Source: Bacteroides eggerthii (lineage in GTDB: Bacteria; Bacteroidota; Bacteroidia; Bacteroidales; Bacteroidaceae). From it: DNA of 64,000 nt. The first letter of the stretch is position 1; each line of letters starts with the position of its first letter. The notes beneath the pieces are model-generated. The model was not told where the DNA came from. It searched no databases and saw only the letters and a program-made list of their open reading frames with translations. The stretch lies in the NCBI RefSeq assembly GCF_025146565.1, contig NZ_CP102258.1, forward strand, positions 3,442,001 to 3,506,000, written 5' to 3'. The translations under genes and the position numbers were made by a program. This document shows, piece after piece, positions 36,278 to 44,903 of this stretch.

Positions 36278-37330
36278 TTATATATATTTCTCCAAGAATG
36301 CATGCACTAAACGCGATACCGGGTATTGTTCCAAATCTTCTACCCTGATGCACTGATAGTCCGAAAACGAACGGGAGTTTTCCGGAAGAACCACTTCATA
36401 AAAGTTGGCATAAATCACCCTATGCGATAAAACATGCTTCACATTCCGGAGCACAGAACGCACTTCCGGACACTCTCCTTCTGCCAGCAACAAACGAAAA
36501 GAAGCCGATGACAAAAATTCTTCCTCCGACAAAGCCTTATCCGCTTCAATCAGCGGCAACTCAAACAGATTTTTCCAAATATCATCAGCCGTCCGCTTAT
36601 GTATAAAGGTACACGCGCCCATGCGTACATATATATAATTAAAATAACGGTTGGATGTTTTTGTCTTATGCCGCTTCACCGGAAGCTGCATCACCAAGCC
36701 TTTCGATAAAGCTGTGCAGCTATCGGCCAAAGGGCAAAACATACAATTAGGAGCCTGCGGTGTACACTGAACAGCTCCAAAATCCATAATAGCTTGGTTA
36801 TAAATCGCAGGTCGGGATTTATCAAGCATCTCATCGGCCAAAACTGCAAAAAGCCTCTTTCCTTCCGTTGAATCAATGGGAGTATCAACGCCCCAATAGC
36901 GGGAAAGTACGCGATAAACATTTCCGTCCACCACCGCATACGGCATATTATAGGCAATGGAACAAATGGCAGCAGCCGTATAATCGCCCACACCTTTCAA
37001 AGCACGCACTTCCTGATAACTTGCCGGAAACTTACCGTTCATACTCTTGGCTGCCGCATGCAAATTACGGGCACGAGAATAATATCCCAACCCTTGCCAG
37101 TACTTCAGAACCTCATCTTCTGAAGCCGCAGCCAAAGTTTCCACATCAGGAAAACGACGAATAAAGCGAAGGAAATACTCATATCCCTGCACAACTCTCG
37201 TCTGCTGCAAAATAATCTCGGAAATCCATATCCGATAAGGATCAGCAGTATCTCTCCAAGGCAAATCACGTTTGTTATCCGCATACCAATCCAGCAAAGT
37301 TTCAGTCAATATATTCATCTCAAAGTCCAT
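36278..37330 (-). CDS. mutY: A/G-specific adenine glycosylase
   Basis: About 350 residues. SEIILQQTRV carries the catalytic Glu, LKGVGDYTAAAI the helix-hairpin-helix, AVVDGNVYRVL the catalytic Asp, and CTPQAPNCMFCPLADSC the C-X6-C-X2-C-X5-C Fe-S cluster. The C-terminal ~130 residues form the MutT-like 8-oxoG recognition domain. It removes A mispaired with 8-oxoG. The start is at 37330 (MDFEMNIL) or 37318 (MNILTETL); the in-frame ATG at 37384 lies upstream of the promoter element at 37366 and is rejected. ssb follows after 72 bp containing its own promoter. Confidence 0.93.
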   Translation of the reverse strand: MDFEMNILTETLLDWYADNKRDLPWRDTADPYRIWISEIILQQTRVVQGYEYFLRFIRRFPDVETLAAASEDEVLKYWQGLGYYSRARNLHAAAKSMNGKFPASYQEVRALKGVGDYTAAAICSIAYNMPYAVVDGNVYRVLSRYWGVDTPIDSTEGKRLFAVLADEMLDKSRPAIYNQAIMDFGAVQCTPQAPNCMFCPLADSCTALSKGLVMQLPVKRHKTKTSNRYFNYIYVRMGACTFIHKRTADDIWKNLFELPLIEADKALSEEEFLSSASFRLLLAEGECPEVRSVLRNVKHVLSHRVIYANFYEVVLPENSRSFSDYQCIRVEDLEQYPVSRLVHAFLEKYI

Positions 37331-37365
37331 ATTTACAAAAGAGTGCACCTTATTTTTCGGAAGAA

Positions 37366-37373
37366 CAAAAATA
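37366..37373 (-). promoter_or_regulatory. mutY: -7 element for mutY
   Basis: Reads TATTTTTG on the minus strand; TTTG at 37393-37390 is a -33 candidate with a short 16-nt spacer. Confidence 0.5.
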
Positions 37374-37458
37374 CAGATTTTCAATCTAACAAAACTTAAT
37401 GCTTGGACTTTTTTAGAAAATTGTCCGAAATATATTTTTTAGAGCCGCCAAAAAGCTA

Positions 37459-37466
37459 TATATTTG
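37459..37466 (+). promoter_or_regulatory. -7 element for the HU gene
   Basis: TATATTTG, an exact TAnnTTTG, with a T-run in the -33 region. Predicted start near 37473, about 44 nt before the ATG. Confidence 0.58.
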
Positions 37467-37516
37467 CAGTCCAAAAAATTAGAAAACAATAGTAATAATA
37501 TTTTTTTTTAGGAAAA

Positions 37517-37792
37517 ATGACTAAAGCTGATATTGTAAACGAAATTACAAAGAACACCGGAATTGACAAAGTCACAGTACTGACAACCGTTGAAGCGTTC
37601 ATGGACGCAGTGAAGGCATCTTTATCAAAAGATGAAAATGTTTATCTCCGCGGGTTTGGTAGTTTTGTAGTGAAGAAAAGAGCTCAGAAAACAGCTCGCA
37701 ACATCTCAAAGAACACTACTATCATTATTCCGGAACACAACATTCCGGCTTTTAAACCTGCTAAGACATTCACCATTGCTGTGAAAAAATAA
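37517..37792 (+). CDS. HU-family DNA-binding protein
   Basis: 91 residues, standard HU length. MTKADIVNEITKNTGIDKVTVLTTVEAFMDAV is the N-terminal helical part, YLRGFGSFVVKKRAQKTARNISKNTTIIIPEHNIPAFKPAKTF the beta-arm that bends DNA (with PEHNIPAF at the tip-to-arm return), and the tail is basic. It is a nucleoid-packing protein. It is followed 35 bp later by a tiny basic gene. Confidence 0.95.
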   Translation: MTKADIVNEITKNTGIDKVTVLTTVEAFMDAVKASLSKDENVYLRGFGSFVVKKRAQKTARNISKNTTIIIPEHNIPAFKPAKTFTIAVKK

Positions 37793-37827
37793 TAAACAAT
37801 AGTATTAACCCGTAAAATTTTGAAGCT

Positions 37828-37920
37828 ATGCCAAGCGGAAAGAAGAAAAAAAGACATAAAATGTCTACGCACAAGCGTAAAAAAAGACTAAGAAAGAACA
37901 GACATAAAAGCAAAAAGTAA
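37828..37920 (+). CDS. 30-residue COX24/AURKAIP1-domain protein
   Basis: A 31-codon frame, ATG at 37828 and TAA at 37918-37920, encodes 30 residues of which about two-thirds are Lys, Arg or His (MPSGKKKKRHKM, then THKRKKRLRKNRHK). This composition and the MxTHKRKKRLRKNRHK core match the small Bacteroidetes proteins annotated as AURKAIP1/COX24-domain proteins, related to the C-terminus of mitochondrial ribosomal protein mS38. A ribosomal role is therefore likely. It lies 35 bp after the HU gene with no promoter visible in between, and a stem-loop follows at 37943. It is too short for most gene callers. Confidence 0.85.
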   Translation: MPSGKKKKRHKMSTHKRKKRLRKNRHKSKK

Positions 37921-37942
37921 TTTTTAGTCTGAAGGACAAAAT

Positions 37943-37987
37943 AAAGAACAAACTTGTGAAGGTAATTGTCTCGCGGGTTTGTTCTTT
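37943..37987 (+). terminator. Stem-loop after the HU/COX24-like genes
   Basis: AAAGAACAAAC (37943-37953) pairs perfectly with GTTTGTTCTTT (37977-37987) around a 23-nt loop, then GTTTAAG. AT-rich; a weak terminator or 3' stabiliser. Confidence 0.55.
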
Positions 37988-38084
37988 GTTTAAGTATTAA
38001 GCCGATCACCAATATACAAAAGATTGATGCATCGGTCAATCCAAACAGAAAATTTCTGTATAATAAATGTAAAAGCAAATAATT

Positions 38085-39659
38085 GTGACAAGCGAACTCG
38101 TTGTAGACGTACAGCCCAAAGAGGTCTCCATCGCTCTGCTCGAAGACAAAAGCCTGGTAGAACTCCAAAGCGAAGGAAGAAATATTTCCTTCTCTGTGGG
38201 CAATATGTATTTGGGACGCGTCAAGAAATTGATGCCAGGCCTGAATGCCTGCTTCGTGGACGTGGGTTACGAGAAAGATGCTTTTCTTCATTATTTGGAC
38301 TTAGGTCCTCAATTTAACTCATTAGAGAAATACGTAAAGCAAACTTTAAGCGATAAAAAAAAGCTTAATCCAATCACTAAAGCAACCATACTTCCCGATC
38401 TTGAAAAAGACGGAACAGTTTCCAACACACTCAAGGTAGGACAAGAAGTAGTGGTGCAAATCGTAAAGGAACCTATCTCAACTAAAGGACCGCGCCTGAC
38501 CTCCGAACTCTCTTTTGCCGGAAGATATCTTGTGCTAATTCCTTTCAATGATAAAGTTTCCGTATCACAAAAAATTAAATCAAGCGAAGAACGCGCCCGC
38601 CTCAAACAACTACTAATGAGCATCAAGCCCAAGAACTTTGGGGTTATCGTGCGTACTGTTGCCGAAGGAAAACGCGTAGCAGAGCTTGACGGAGAGCTTA
38701 AAGTATTACTGAAACACTGGGAAGAAGCTATTACGAAAGTACAAAAAGCGACCAAGTTTCCGACACTGATTTACGAAGAAACCAGCCGCGCCGTAGGCTT
38801 ATTACGCGACTTGTTTAATCCTTCTTTCGAAAACATCTACGTGAACAACGAAGCTGTATTCAACGAAATAAGGGATTACGTAACACTCATTGCCCCTGAA
38901 CGGGCAGGAATTGTAAAGCTGTACAAAGGACAACTTCCCATTTACGACAATTTCGGTATCACCAAACAGATTAAGTCGTCATTTGGCAAAACTGTTTCGT
39001 ACAAAAGTGGGGCCTACCTGATTATTGAGCACACTGAGGCGCTTCACGTAGTAGATGTGAACAGCGGTAATCGCACCAAGAATGCCAACGGACAGGAAGC
39101 TAACGCACTGGAAGTGAATCTGGGAGCAGCCGATGAGCTTGCACGCCAATTACGGTTAAGAGATATGGGTGGTATCATCGTGGTGGATTTCATCGATATG
39201 AATGAAGCCGAAAACAGGCAAAAGCTTTACGAACGTATGTGTGCCAACATGCAGAAAGACAGAGCGCGCCATAATATCCTGCCACTTAGCAAATTCGGAT
39301 TGATGCAGATAACGCGTCAGCGAGTGCGTCCGGCAATGGATGTAAACACAACGGAGACCTGTCCTACTTGCTTCGGCAAAGGCACTATCAAATCGTCCAT
39401 TCTCTTTACAGACACATTAGAGAGTAAAATTGACTACCTTGTCAACAAATTGAAGATAAAGAAATTCTCGTTACACATCCACCCGTATATCGCTGCCTAT
39501 ATCAATCAGGGAGTTCTCTCACTGAAACGGAAGTGGCAAATGAAATACGGATTCGGTATCAAGATTATTCCAAGCCAGAAATTAGCGTTTCTGGAATATA
39601 TCTTCTACGATCCGCAAGGAGAAGAGATTGATATGAAAGAAGAAATCGAAATCAAATAA
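38085..39659 (+). CDS. rng: Ribonuclease G/E
   Basis: 524 residues. The S1 RNA-binding domain lies near the N-terminus (GNMYLGRVKKLMPGLNACFVDVGYEKDAFLHYLDL). The catalytic region has HVVDVNSGNRTK and IIVVDFIDM (metal-binding Asp residues), and CPTCFGKG is the zinc-link. There is no long degradosome tail, so it is RNase G-sized. It processes rRNA and mRNA. The start is a GTG at 38085 (MTSELVVDVQ); the only nearby ATG (38067) runs into an immediate stop codon, so the non-ATG start is well supported. Confidence 0.93.
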   Translation: MTSELVVDVQPKEVSIALLEDKSLVELQSEGRNISFSVGNMYLGRVKKLMPGLNACFVDVGYEKDAFLHYLDLGPQFNSLEKYVKQTLSDKKKLNPITKATILPDLEKDGTVSNTLKVGQEVVVQIVKEPISTKGPRLTSELSFAGRYLVLIPFNDKVSVSQKIKSSEERARLKQLLMSIKPKNFGVIVRTVAEGKRVAELDGELKVLLKHWEEAITKVQKATKFPTLIYEETSRAVGLLRDLFNPSFENIYVNNEAVFNEIRDYVTLIAPERAGIVKLYKGQLPIYDNFGITKQIKSSFGKTVSYKSGAYLIIEHTEALHVVDVNSGNRTKNANGQEANALEVNLGAADELARQLRLRDMGGIIVVDFIDMNEAENRQKLYERMCANMQKDRARHNILPLSKFGLMQITRQRVRPAMDVNTTETCPTCFGKGTIKSSILFTDTLESKIDYLVNKLKIKKFSLHIHPYIAAYINQGVLSLKRKWQMKYGFGIKIIPSQKLAFLEYIFYDPQGEEIDMKEEIEIK

Positions 39660-39660
39660 A

Positions 39661-39700
39661 AAAAGACGGCGAAGTAAAAGCAAATACTTCGCCGTCTTTT
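39661..39700. terminator. Bidirectional intrinsic terminator
   Basis: AAAAGACGGCGAAGTA (39661-39676) pairs perfectly with TACTTCGCCGTCTTTT (39685-39700) over an 8-nt loop; T-runs follow on both strands. It serves the convergent rng and PI-PLC genes. Confidence 0.93.
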
Positions 39701-39721
39701 TTTATTGGTTTCGCTGAAAAA

Positions 39722-40792
39722 TCACCGGAAATTAAGTTCTAGGACATAGGAAGAAGCTTTTTCATTAAATCCCAGAAAGTCGAACACCATAATACCTGCC
39801 GTCCGCTTTATGTTTTCCTCAAGCATTTTCCTCACTTCAGGATTATTCAACTGGGCACATGCCTGAGGAAGCGGGATAGGTATCGTTATTTTACCCAGCT
39901 TAAAACTGTCAATACTACTGACAAAATTGATAAAGTAAATAGGATCAGTAGCCTTATCGGCAGCCAAAGCGTTTTCCTTGACATAAGCAATCTTTTCTTC
40001 CTGTGAACCCGGCTGAAACACATCCTGCAAATGCTGGCAGGTAAACGGAAACACCTCAGTATCACTTTTCGGTTCATAGAAGCAAAGCCGGTAGCCAATA
40101 TAGCTTTCCGCTTTAGAAAGCTGATATGAATTGAACAAGACAATCTTCCCCCTCGTTTCGCCCAAAGTCGGGATAACCGTACCATGCTCATCCTTCACAC
40201 CGGGACCTGTATAGCCCGAATTCCAAGTCCAGAATCGCGAACTATACTTATTGACAACCTCTTCCTCAAGCCTCTCCCGGTATACTGTTTCCTCGATAGT
40301 ATTCTCCGATTTGACACGCAGTAATATCGTTTCACCCGGATGTTCTTCCAAGAATTTATCGAGTACAGGCATGGCATCTGTCTGCACATCCAATCCCAAA
40401 GGAGTAATGCCATGATAGAACTTCAATTCATGATTTAACCGGAGATCGAAGAAACGGGCGCCCAACTGTAACTGCTCCGTCAAGGTCTTAGACTGACAGG
40501 CAGCTGTACAGTTCAATATAGGATGTAGTTCCTCTGGAAGTACGTCTCCCAACTTGGACAATTCGGAGTTCTTCTTGAGTTCTACGATTTGACTAACCAA
40601 TTCTGCGAGTCGGTCTTTTCCCAGTTTAGAAAGGCCGGAAATAATCTTCAATATAATATTTGCTTCATAGCATGTATAACTCATAGAGTTATGCGTACCC
40701 GGAATAGAAAGTTTTGATAACAGTACGTCATCCGGCAGCTCAGACATCCAGCCCTCACATCCGACGCCATTCGTCAAAGTCGATTTCATCAA
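39722..40792 (-). CDS. Phosphatidylinositol-specific phospholipase C-like protein
   Basis: 356 residues of the bacterial PI-PLC X-domain family. LSIPGTHNSMSY carries the first catalytic His, GARFFDLRLNHELKFYHG the conserved Arg and second His, and ETILLRVKSEN and YFINFVSS later strands. There is no signal peptide or lipobox, so it appears cytoplasmic, unlike secreted PI-PLCs. It is the last gene of the inositol-lipid cluster (8 bp after the PAP2-family gene), which suggests a role in turnover or remodelling of the cell's own inositol lipids. Activity on inositol phosphosphingolipid rather than PI is possible. The start may be either of the two leading Met codons. Confidence 0.85.
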   Translation of the reverse strand: MMKSTLTNGVGCEGWMSELPDDVLLSKLSIPGTHNSMSYTCYEANIILKIISGLSKLGKDRLAELVSQIVELKKNSELSKLGDVLPEELHPILNCTAACQSKTLTEQLQLGARFFDLRLNHELKFYHGITPLGLDVQTDAMPVLDKFLEEHPGETILLRVKSENTIEETVYRERLEEEVVNKYSSRFWTWNSGYTGPGVKDEHGTVIPTLGETRGKIVLFNSYQLSKAESYIGYRLCFYEPKSDTEVFPFTCQHLQDVFQPGSQEEKIAYVKENALAADKATDPIYFINFVSSIDSFKLGKITIPIPLPQACAQLNNPEVRKMLEENIKRTAGIMVFDFLGFNEKASSYVLELNFR

Positions 40793-40800
40793 TTACCTCC

Positions 40801-41733
40801 TTATTTTATATAGCAGTTGTATCTCTCAAAGAAACGCTTAAATGCCCCCCACTTCATCAGTCCTTTCTCAAATATCAGCACTCCGGACAAGGCACAAGCG
40901 ACGCCCAGCATGACATCAATCAGATAATGATGGCCGGAGTAGACAGCTGTCCACCAGATACCCACCATAATTACGGAGAACAAAGCTATCAGCCACTTCT
41001 TGCAATGTCCCATAACGGCATACGCCAATGCGACAACCATATACGCCGCATGTAACGAAGGAACAGCCGCAAAGACATTGGCATTCCGTCCATAGATAGA
41101 ATGGAAAACGGAACATCCCAACAATTCGTCAAAACGCCCCAATCCCGCCACATTGCCCGGAGTATCAAGAATAGGCTCGAAGCCATAGTTCATGGCGTAC
41201 CAAGGCGGAGCTGCCGGATAAATATAATATCCGGCAAACCCGATAAGATTTACCAACAGAAAAACCATGGAGAAACGGAGATACACTGTACGTTCTCCTT
41301 TCAAATAAAGCCACAAACCGAATACGATAGGAACAGGCACCCAGCAAAGATAGAATATGCCCGCAAAGAAATCGGCTATCGAACAGTGATTCTGTGCAAA
41401 ATATTCACAAGGAATCAGCGTTGTTCCGCCAAGCGAGATCCCGAACAATGACTTCTCCGCCTCATACAACCCCTGCACATCAATAGGATTCACCTGATAA
41501 TTCGGATATACCCGCATCCAGTCGTAAGAAATGCCGAAAATGATAAAAGGAAGCAACGCTACCGCCAGTTTACGAGTCGTTTTTCCTGCAAAAAACAGCA
41601 CGACAAACAAGCCCGTCATCAGGAAATGTTCTGCCCGCAAACCTATGCAAGCTGCCGTCAGCAACAAGAACAGCACCGTAATGACAATGACAGGCAACGC
41701 CTCTTTGGCGGAAGGAAAAATAGATTTTCTCAT
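40801..41733 (-). CDS. PAP2/AUR1-like inositol phosphosphingolipid synthase candidate
   Basis: 310 residues with about six to eight membrane helices. FAAVPSLHAAYMVVAL and AVYSGHHYLIDVMLG are the PAP2 catalytic motifs with the two active-site His residues, in the same arrangement as the fungal AUR1 inositol phosphorylceramide synthases. In B. thetaiotaomicron the corresponding gene next to the PI-phosphate synthase was linked to making inositol-headgroup sphingolipids. I infer transfer of phosphoinositol from PI to (dihydro)ceramide. It overlaps the CDP-alcohol transferase stop codon by one base (TAATG). Confidence 0.85.
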   Translation of the reverse strand: MRKSIFPSAKEALPVIVITVLFLLLTAACIGLRAEHFLMTGLFVVLFFAGKTTRKLAVALLPFIIFGISYDWMRVYPNYQVNPIDVQGLYEAEKSLFGISLGGTTLIPCEYFAQNHCSIADFFAGIFYLCWVPVPIVFGLWLYLKGERTVYLRFSMVFLLVNLIGFAGYYIYPAAPPWYAMNYGFEPILDTPGNVAGLGRFDELLGCSVFHSIYGRNANVFAAVPSLHAAYMVVALAYAVMGHCKKWLIALFSVIMVGIWWTAVYSGHHYLIDVMLGVACALSGVLIFEKGLMKWGAFKRFFERYNCYIK

Positions 41734-42383
41734 TATTGCTTCTTTAATAGTTTATAGCAATGCGCAATACGCGCAAATGCCGTCAAATTGGCAAGAACTG
41801 CTATCACAACCATGGGGACAATCAATATCAACATAGGGTCGAATGCTTCGCAATCACTAAAAATGCCACAAAACAAAGCCCCGAGGCTAGTCAGTACCAC
41901 ACGTTCCGGACGCTGCATAAAGCCTACTTTGCATTCCAGTCCCAGCCCTTCGGCACGTGCACGCACGTAACTCACCATAAGCGAACCGACCAGCGCAACA
42001 AAAGTTATCATCGACCCCCACAAATAACCCTGCAGAATCAGATAATAAAAAATACCAAATAACGTTACCATTTCACTGTAACGGTCGAGCACCGAATCAT
42101 ACAATGCTCCAAAAGTAGAAGACATATTGCCGACGCGTGCCACACGTCCGTCCATCATGTCGAACAAACCGGCAAAGAGAACAATTCCTCCTCCCCAACC
42201 CACATAGACCAGTTCACCCGGCTTATACATGCCCGCATACACAAATACGCACGCAGCCACGATATTCATCACCAGTCCGGTGGTAGTAATAAAATTGGGC
42301 GTAATGCCCACCTTAATCATGCCATGTACAACCGGATTTATGATCTTATAAATCAACTGTTGCAACCAATCTCTATAATTCAT
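41733..42383 (-). CDS. CDP-alcohol phosphatidyltransferase (PI-phosphate synthase candidate)
   Basis: 216 residues with about six membrane segments. The family motif DGx2ARx8Gx3Dx3D is complete: it starts at DGRVAR and ends at DSVLD. It would join CDP-diacylglycerol and inositol 1-phosphate to give phosphatidylinositol phosphate. Substrate assignment comes from context: the inositol-phosphate synthase and a PgpA-like phosphatase are in the same gene string, and a PAP2-family IPC synthase-like gene follows. By sequence alone it could be a PgsA-type enzyme. Confidence 0.87.
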   Translation of the reverse strand: MNYRDWLQQLIYKIINPVVHGMIKVGITPNFITTTGLVMNIVAACVFVYAGMYKPGELVYVGWGGGIVLFAGLFDMMDGRVARVGNMSSTFGALYDSVLDRYSEMVTLFGIFYYLILQGYLWGSMITFVALVGSLMVSYVRARAEGLGLECKVGFMQRPERVVLTSLGALFCGIFSDCEAFDPMLILIVPMVVIAVLANLTAFARIAHCYKLLKKQ

Positions 42384-42394
42384 ATCAGTTCTAT

Positions 42395-42901
42395 TTAGTC
42401 TCTAAAATATTGTCGTATAAATTTCCTGAAATTATGATTACGGTATACGAATATCCGTTGCAGATGATAATTCCAGAAGAATGCAACCAAAACAGCTACA
42501 ATGATCTTGGACAGTATAAACACATCGTTTATATAATGCCCCAACAAGCCGTCCACCCAGCGCATACCAGTCAACCACTCAGTCAGAGCAAACGTACCCC
42601 ATGTGTTCAATAGAATACTACCTCCCCAAACAAAAAGATATTTCAGCGCCACATGCGTCTTTTTGCAATCGTCCGCATGAAATACCCAACCGTAGTTAAT
42701 GGCACAGTTCACCATACCGCCAACCACAGAACCCAAGAAAGTAGCATACAGATAAAAAAGTCCGGATAGTTTAACCAGCAGAATAGTTACAAGAAAATCC
42801 ACAAGACTTGCCACATACGACGAAAGCTGAGCCTTGATGAAGACCCAAACCGCATAACGCCAGCCTGCAAATCTCGATGTTTCTTTCAGCCTATCAGCCA
42901 T
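42395..42901 (-). CDS. GtrA-family membrane protein
   Basis: 168 residues, four membrane helices (about 26-48, 52-72, 88-110 and 118-140), with [30 protein letters not shown] and NYGWVFH typical of GtrA. GtrA proteins are thought to flip polyprenyl-linked sugars. Its place within the inositol-lipid cluster, overlapping the PgpA-like gene by 16 bp, suggests it moves a lipid intermediate or lipid product across the inner membrane; this is inference. Confidence 0.82.
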   Translation of the reverse strand: MADRLKETSRFAGWRYAVWVFIKAQLSSYVASLVDFLVTILLVKLSGLFYLYATFLGSVVGGMVNCAINYGWVFHADDCKKTHVALKYLFVWGGSILLNTWGTFALTEWLTGMRWVDGLLGHYINDVFILSKIIVAVLVAFFWNYHLQRIFVYRNHNFRKFIRQYFRD

Positions 42902-43359
42902 CTTACTCCTATTAAGACTACAAAGCTATAAATTCCTGCCAAGATATCATCCATCATCACCCCAAATCCACCCGGAAAACTTTCCATACGGCGAATTCCC
43001 AACGGTTTAAAAATGTCAAACAGGCGAAAAAGAGAAAAAGCCCCCAATCCATACCAAACACTGCCCGAAGGTGCAGCCAGCAGAGCAATCCACACTCCTA
43101 CCATTTCGTCCACCACTACACGCGAAGGGTCTTCTCCCCAATAAGGTTCAAGACGATTGACAGCCCATATTCCCAGTATCGTAAAAAAAAGGATAAAAGC
43201 CACCGTCAGCCATATCAGACATGCTTCCGAAACAATAAAAGATAATCCAAGCCAGATAAGTGTAGCCAGTAAAGCACCTGCCGTACCCGGAGCAAAAGGA
43301 GAAAAGCCCGAACCGAAACCTGTACCGACAAGGACTGGAAAAAAGGAGGGTTTCTTCAT
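42886..43359 (-). CDS. PgpA-like lipid phosphatase (PI-phosphate phosphatase candidate)
   Basis: 157 residues with the PgpA signature regions: GTGFGSGFSPFAPGTAGALL, VVVDEMVGVW, FSLFRLFDIFKPLGI and GGFGVMMDDILAGIYS, plus about four hydrophobic segments. PgpA dephosphorylates phosphatidylglycerophosphate. In this cluster the natural substrate would be phosphatidylinositol phosphate, yielding PI. It overlaps the GtrA gene by 16 bp. The upstream gap to the inositol-phosphate synthase gene contains a long imperfect hairpin (43399-43494). Confidence 0.87.
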   Translation of the reverse strand: MKKPSFFPVLVGTGFGSGFSPFAPGTAGALLATLIWLGLSFIVSEACLIWLTVAFILFFTILGIWAVNRLEPYWGEDPSRVVVDEMVGVWIALLAAPSGSVWYGLGAFSLFRLFDIFKPLGIRRMESFPGGFGVMMDDILAGIYSFVVLIGVRWLIG

Positions 43360-43398
43360 GAATTAAAAGAAGTGATAGGGTGATAAAAATGAAAAGGT

Positions 43399-43494
43399 GA
43401 TAAAGTTATAAAAGTGGTAAGGTAGTAGAGTGACGAAATCTCAAAACGAAACTTGCTTATCACTCTATCACCTTATCACTTTTACAACTTTATC
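43399..43494. repeat. Long imperfect inverted repeat in the inositol operon
   Basis: A 35-nt arm (43399-43433) pairs with 43460-43494 with about four mismatches around a 26-nt loop. The flanks carry further copies of a GTGATA/GGTGATAAA unit. It fills the gap between the inositol-phosphate synthase and PgpA-like genes, where it could act as a partial terminator or mRNA-processing site. Confidence 0.75.
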
Positions 43495-43505
43495 AGTATC
43501 TTATT

Positions 43506-44801
43506 TTAGTCCAAATAGCTCGGTGCAGTTTCACCTACCATATTACGGAGAGTTTCTTTCACCATTCTCCACTGTTGGAACAAGTCGTGTACCGGTTCAT
43601 GTTCAAAGTCATGCATCGGGCTCTTGCAGAAGAATGACAACCAAGTCTGAATACCGCACATACCCGCACGCAAAGCAAGATCACTGAAAATAACCAGGTC
43701 GAGTGCAATAGGAGCAGCCAAGATAGAGTCGCGACAGAGGAAGTTAACCTTGATTTCCATCGGATAACCCATCCAGCCGAAGATATCGATATTATCCCAT
43801 GCTTCCTTATTGTCCTTACGAGGCGGATAATAGTTGATACGTACTTTGTGATATACATCACCGTACAGATCAGGGAATTTTTCAGGTTCAAAGATATTGT
43901 CAATAACAGACAATTTGCTGACTTCTTTTGTCTTGAAGTTTTCCGGTTGGTCAAGAACTTCACCGTCGCGGTTACCCAAGATATTGGTAGAGAACCAACC
44001 GCTTACACCCAGCATACGAGTCTTGAACATCGGAGCAAGTACAGTCTTCATCAAAGTCTGTCCACTCTTGAAGTCCTTACCTGCAATGGGCACATTCATC
44101 TTCTTAGAGAATTCCCACATAGCCGGAGTATCCACACACAGGTTAGGAGCACCCATAATGAACGGAGCACCTTCTGCTATTGCGGCATAAGCGTAGCACA
44201 TACTCGGAGAAACAACTTCTGTATTGTTTTCCTTCATAGCCTTTTCCAAAGCGGCAAGCGACTTGTGCTCTTCAGACAGAGGAACATAAATTTCGGTACT
44301 TGCAGCCCACAATACAGCGATACGGTCGCAATTATTGGCAGCCTTGAAATTACGGATATCCTCACGCAATTGTTCTACCATGTCCCAGCGTGTAGCGGCA
44401 TTTTTGATGTGCGTACCATTCAGACGTTTTGCAAAATTATGGTCAAAAGCGGCAGGCATAGGCTTGATGGCTTTTAACTCATCTTTCACGAGGTTCAAGT
44501 CTTTTTCTTTCAGAACTTCCGCATACATTGCAGCTTCATACGCATCATCAGCGAAAATGTCCCAACCGCCAAAAACGATATCGTTCAAGTCAACCAAAGG
44601 CACTACGTCTTTAATAAGATGTTCTTTGCCATCCTGCATGCGCATAGTAGCCATTTGTGCGATTGAACCTATAGCTTTTGCTAAACCCTTACGGGCAGCC
44701 AATGTACCTGTAATCATAGTGGTTGCAACCGCACCACCTACTCCGACTACCAACACGCCTAAACGACCGGTTGCCGGCTTAATGTTTTCTTTCATTGCCA
44801 T
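43506..44801 (-). CDS. Inositol-3-phosphate synthase (MIPS)
   Basis: 431 residues. The NAD-binding VVGVGGAVATT lies near the N-terminus, and AVLWAASTEIYVP, GKDFKSGQTLMKT (catalytic Lys region) and GWFSTNILGNRDGEVL are hallmark segments of myo-inositol-1-phosphate synthase. It converts glucose 6-phosphate to inositol phosphate, supplying the headgroup for the downstream lipid enzymes. It is the first gene of the inositol-lipid string. MIPS is uncommon in Gram-negative bacteria outside the Bacteroidetes, which strengthens the cluster assignment. Confidence 0.93.
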   Translation of the reverse strand: MAMKENIKPATGRLGVLVVGVGGAVATTMITGTLAARKGLAKAIGSIAQMATMRMQDGKEHLIKDVVPLVDLNDIVFGGWDIFADDAYEAAMYAEVLKEKDLNLVKDELKAIKPMPAAFDHNFAKRLNGTHIKNAATRWDMVEQLREDIRNFKAANNCDRIAVLWAASTEIYVPLSEEHKSLAALEKAMKENNTEVVSPSMCYAYAAIAEGAPFIMGAPNLCVDTPAMWEFSKKMNVPIAGKDFKSGQTLMKTVLAPMFKTRMLGVSGWFSTNILGNRDGEVLDQPENFKTKEVSKLSVIDNIFEPEKFPDLYGDVYHKVRINYYPPRKDNKEAWDNIDIFGWMGYPMEIKVNFLCRDSILAAPIALDLVIFSDLALRAGMCGIQTWLSFFCKSPMHDFEHEPVHDLFQQWRMVKETLRNMVGETAPSYLD

Positions 44802-44829
44802 TGAATTATTTTATAGTTTAAAAAATTGC

Positions 44830-44837
44830 TCAAATTT
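44830..44837 (-). promoter_or_regulatory. -7 element for the inositol-lipid operon
   Basis: Reads TAAATTTG on the minus strand, exact TAnnTTTG, 29 bp before the ATG. Palindromes GGGTATTTTACCC (44838-44850) and CCCAATTGGG (44848-44857) lie directly upstream in the -10 to -35 region and could be an operator. Confidence 0.5.
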
Positions 44838-44903
44838 AGGGTATTTTACCCAATTGGGATTAGTCTTTTTGTCCGATTTAATACTCTATTAGTAAGATTT
44901 AAG

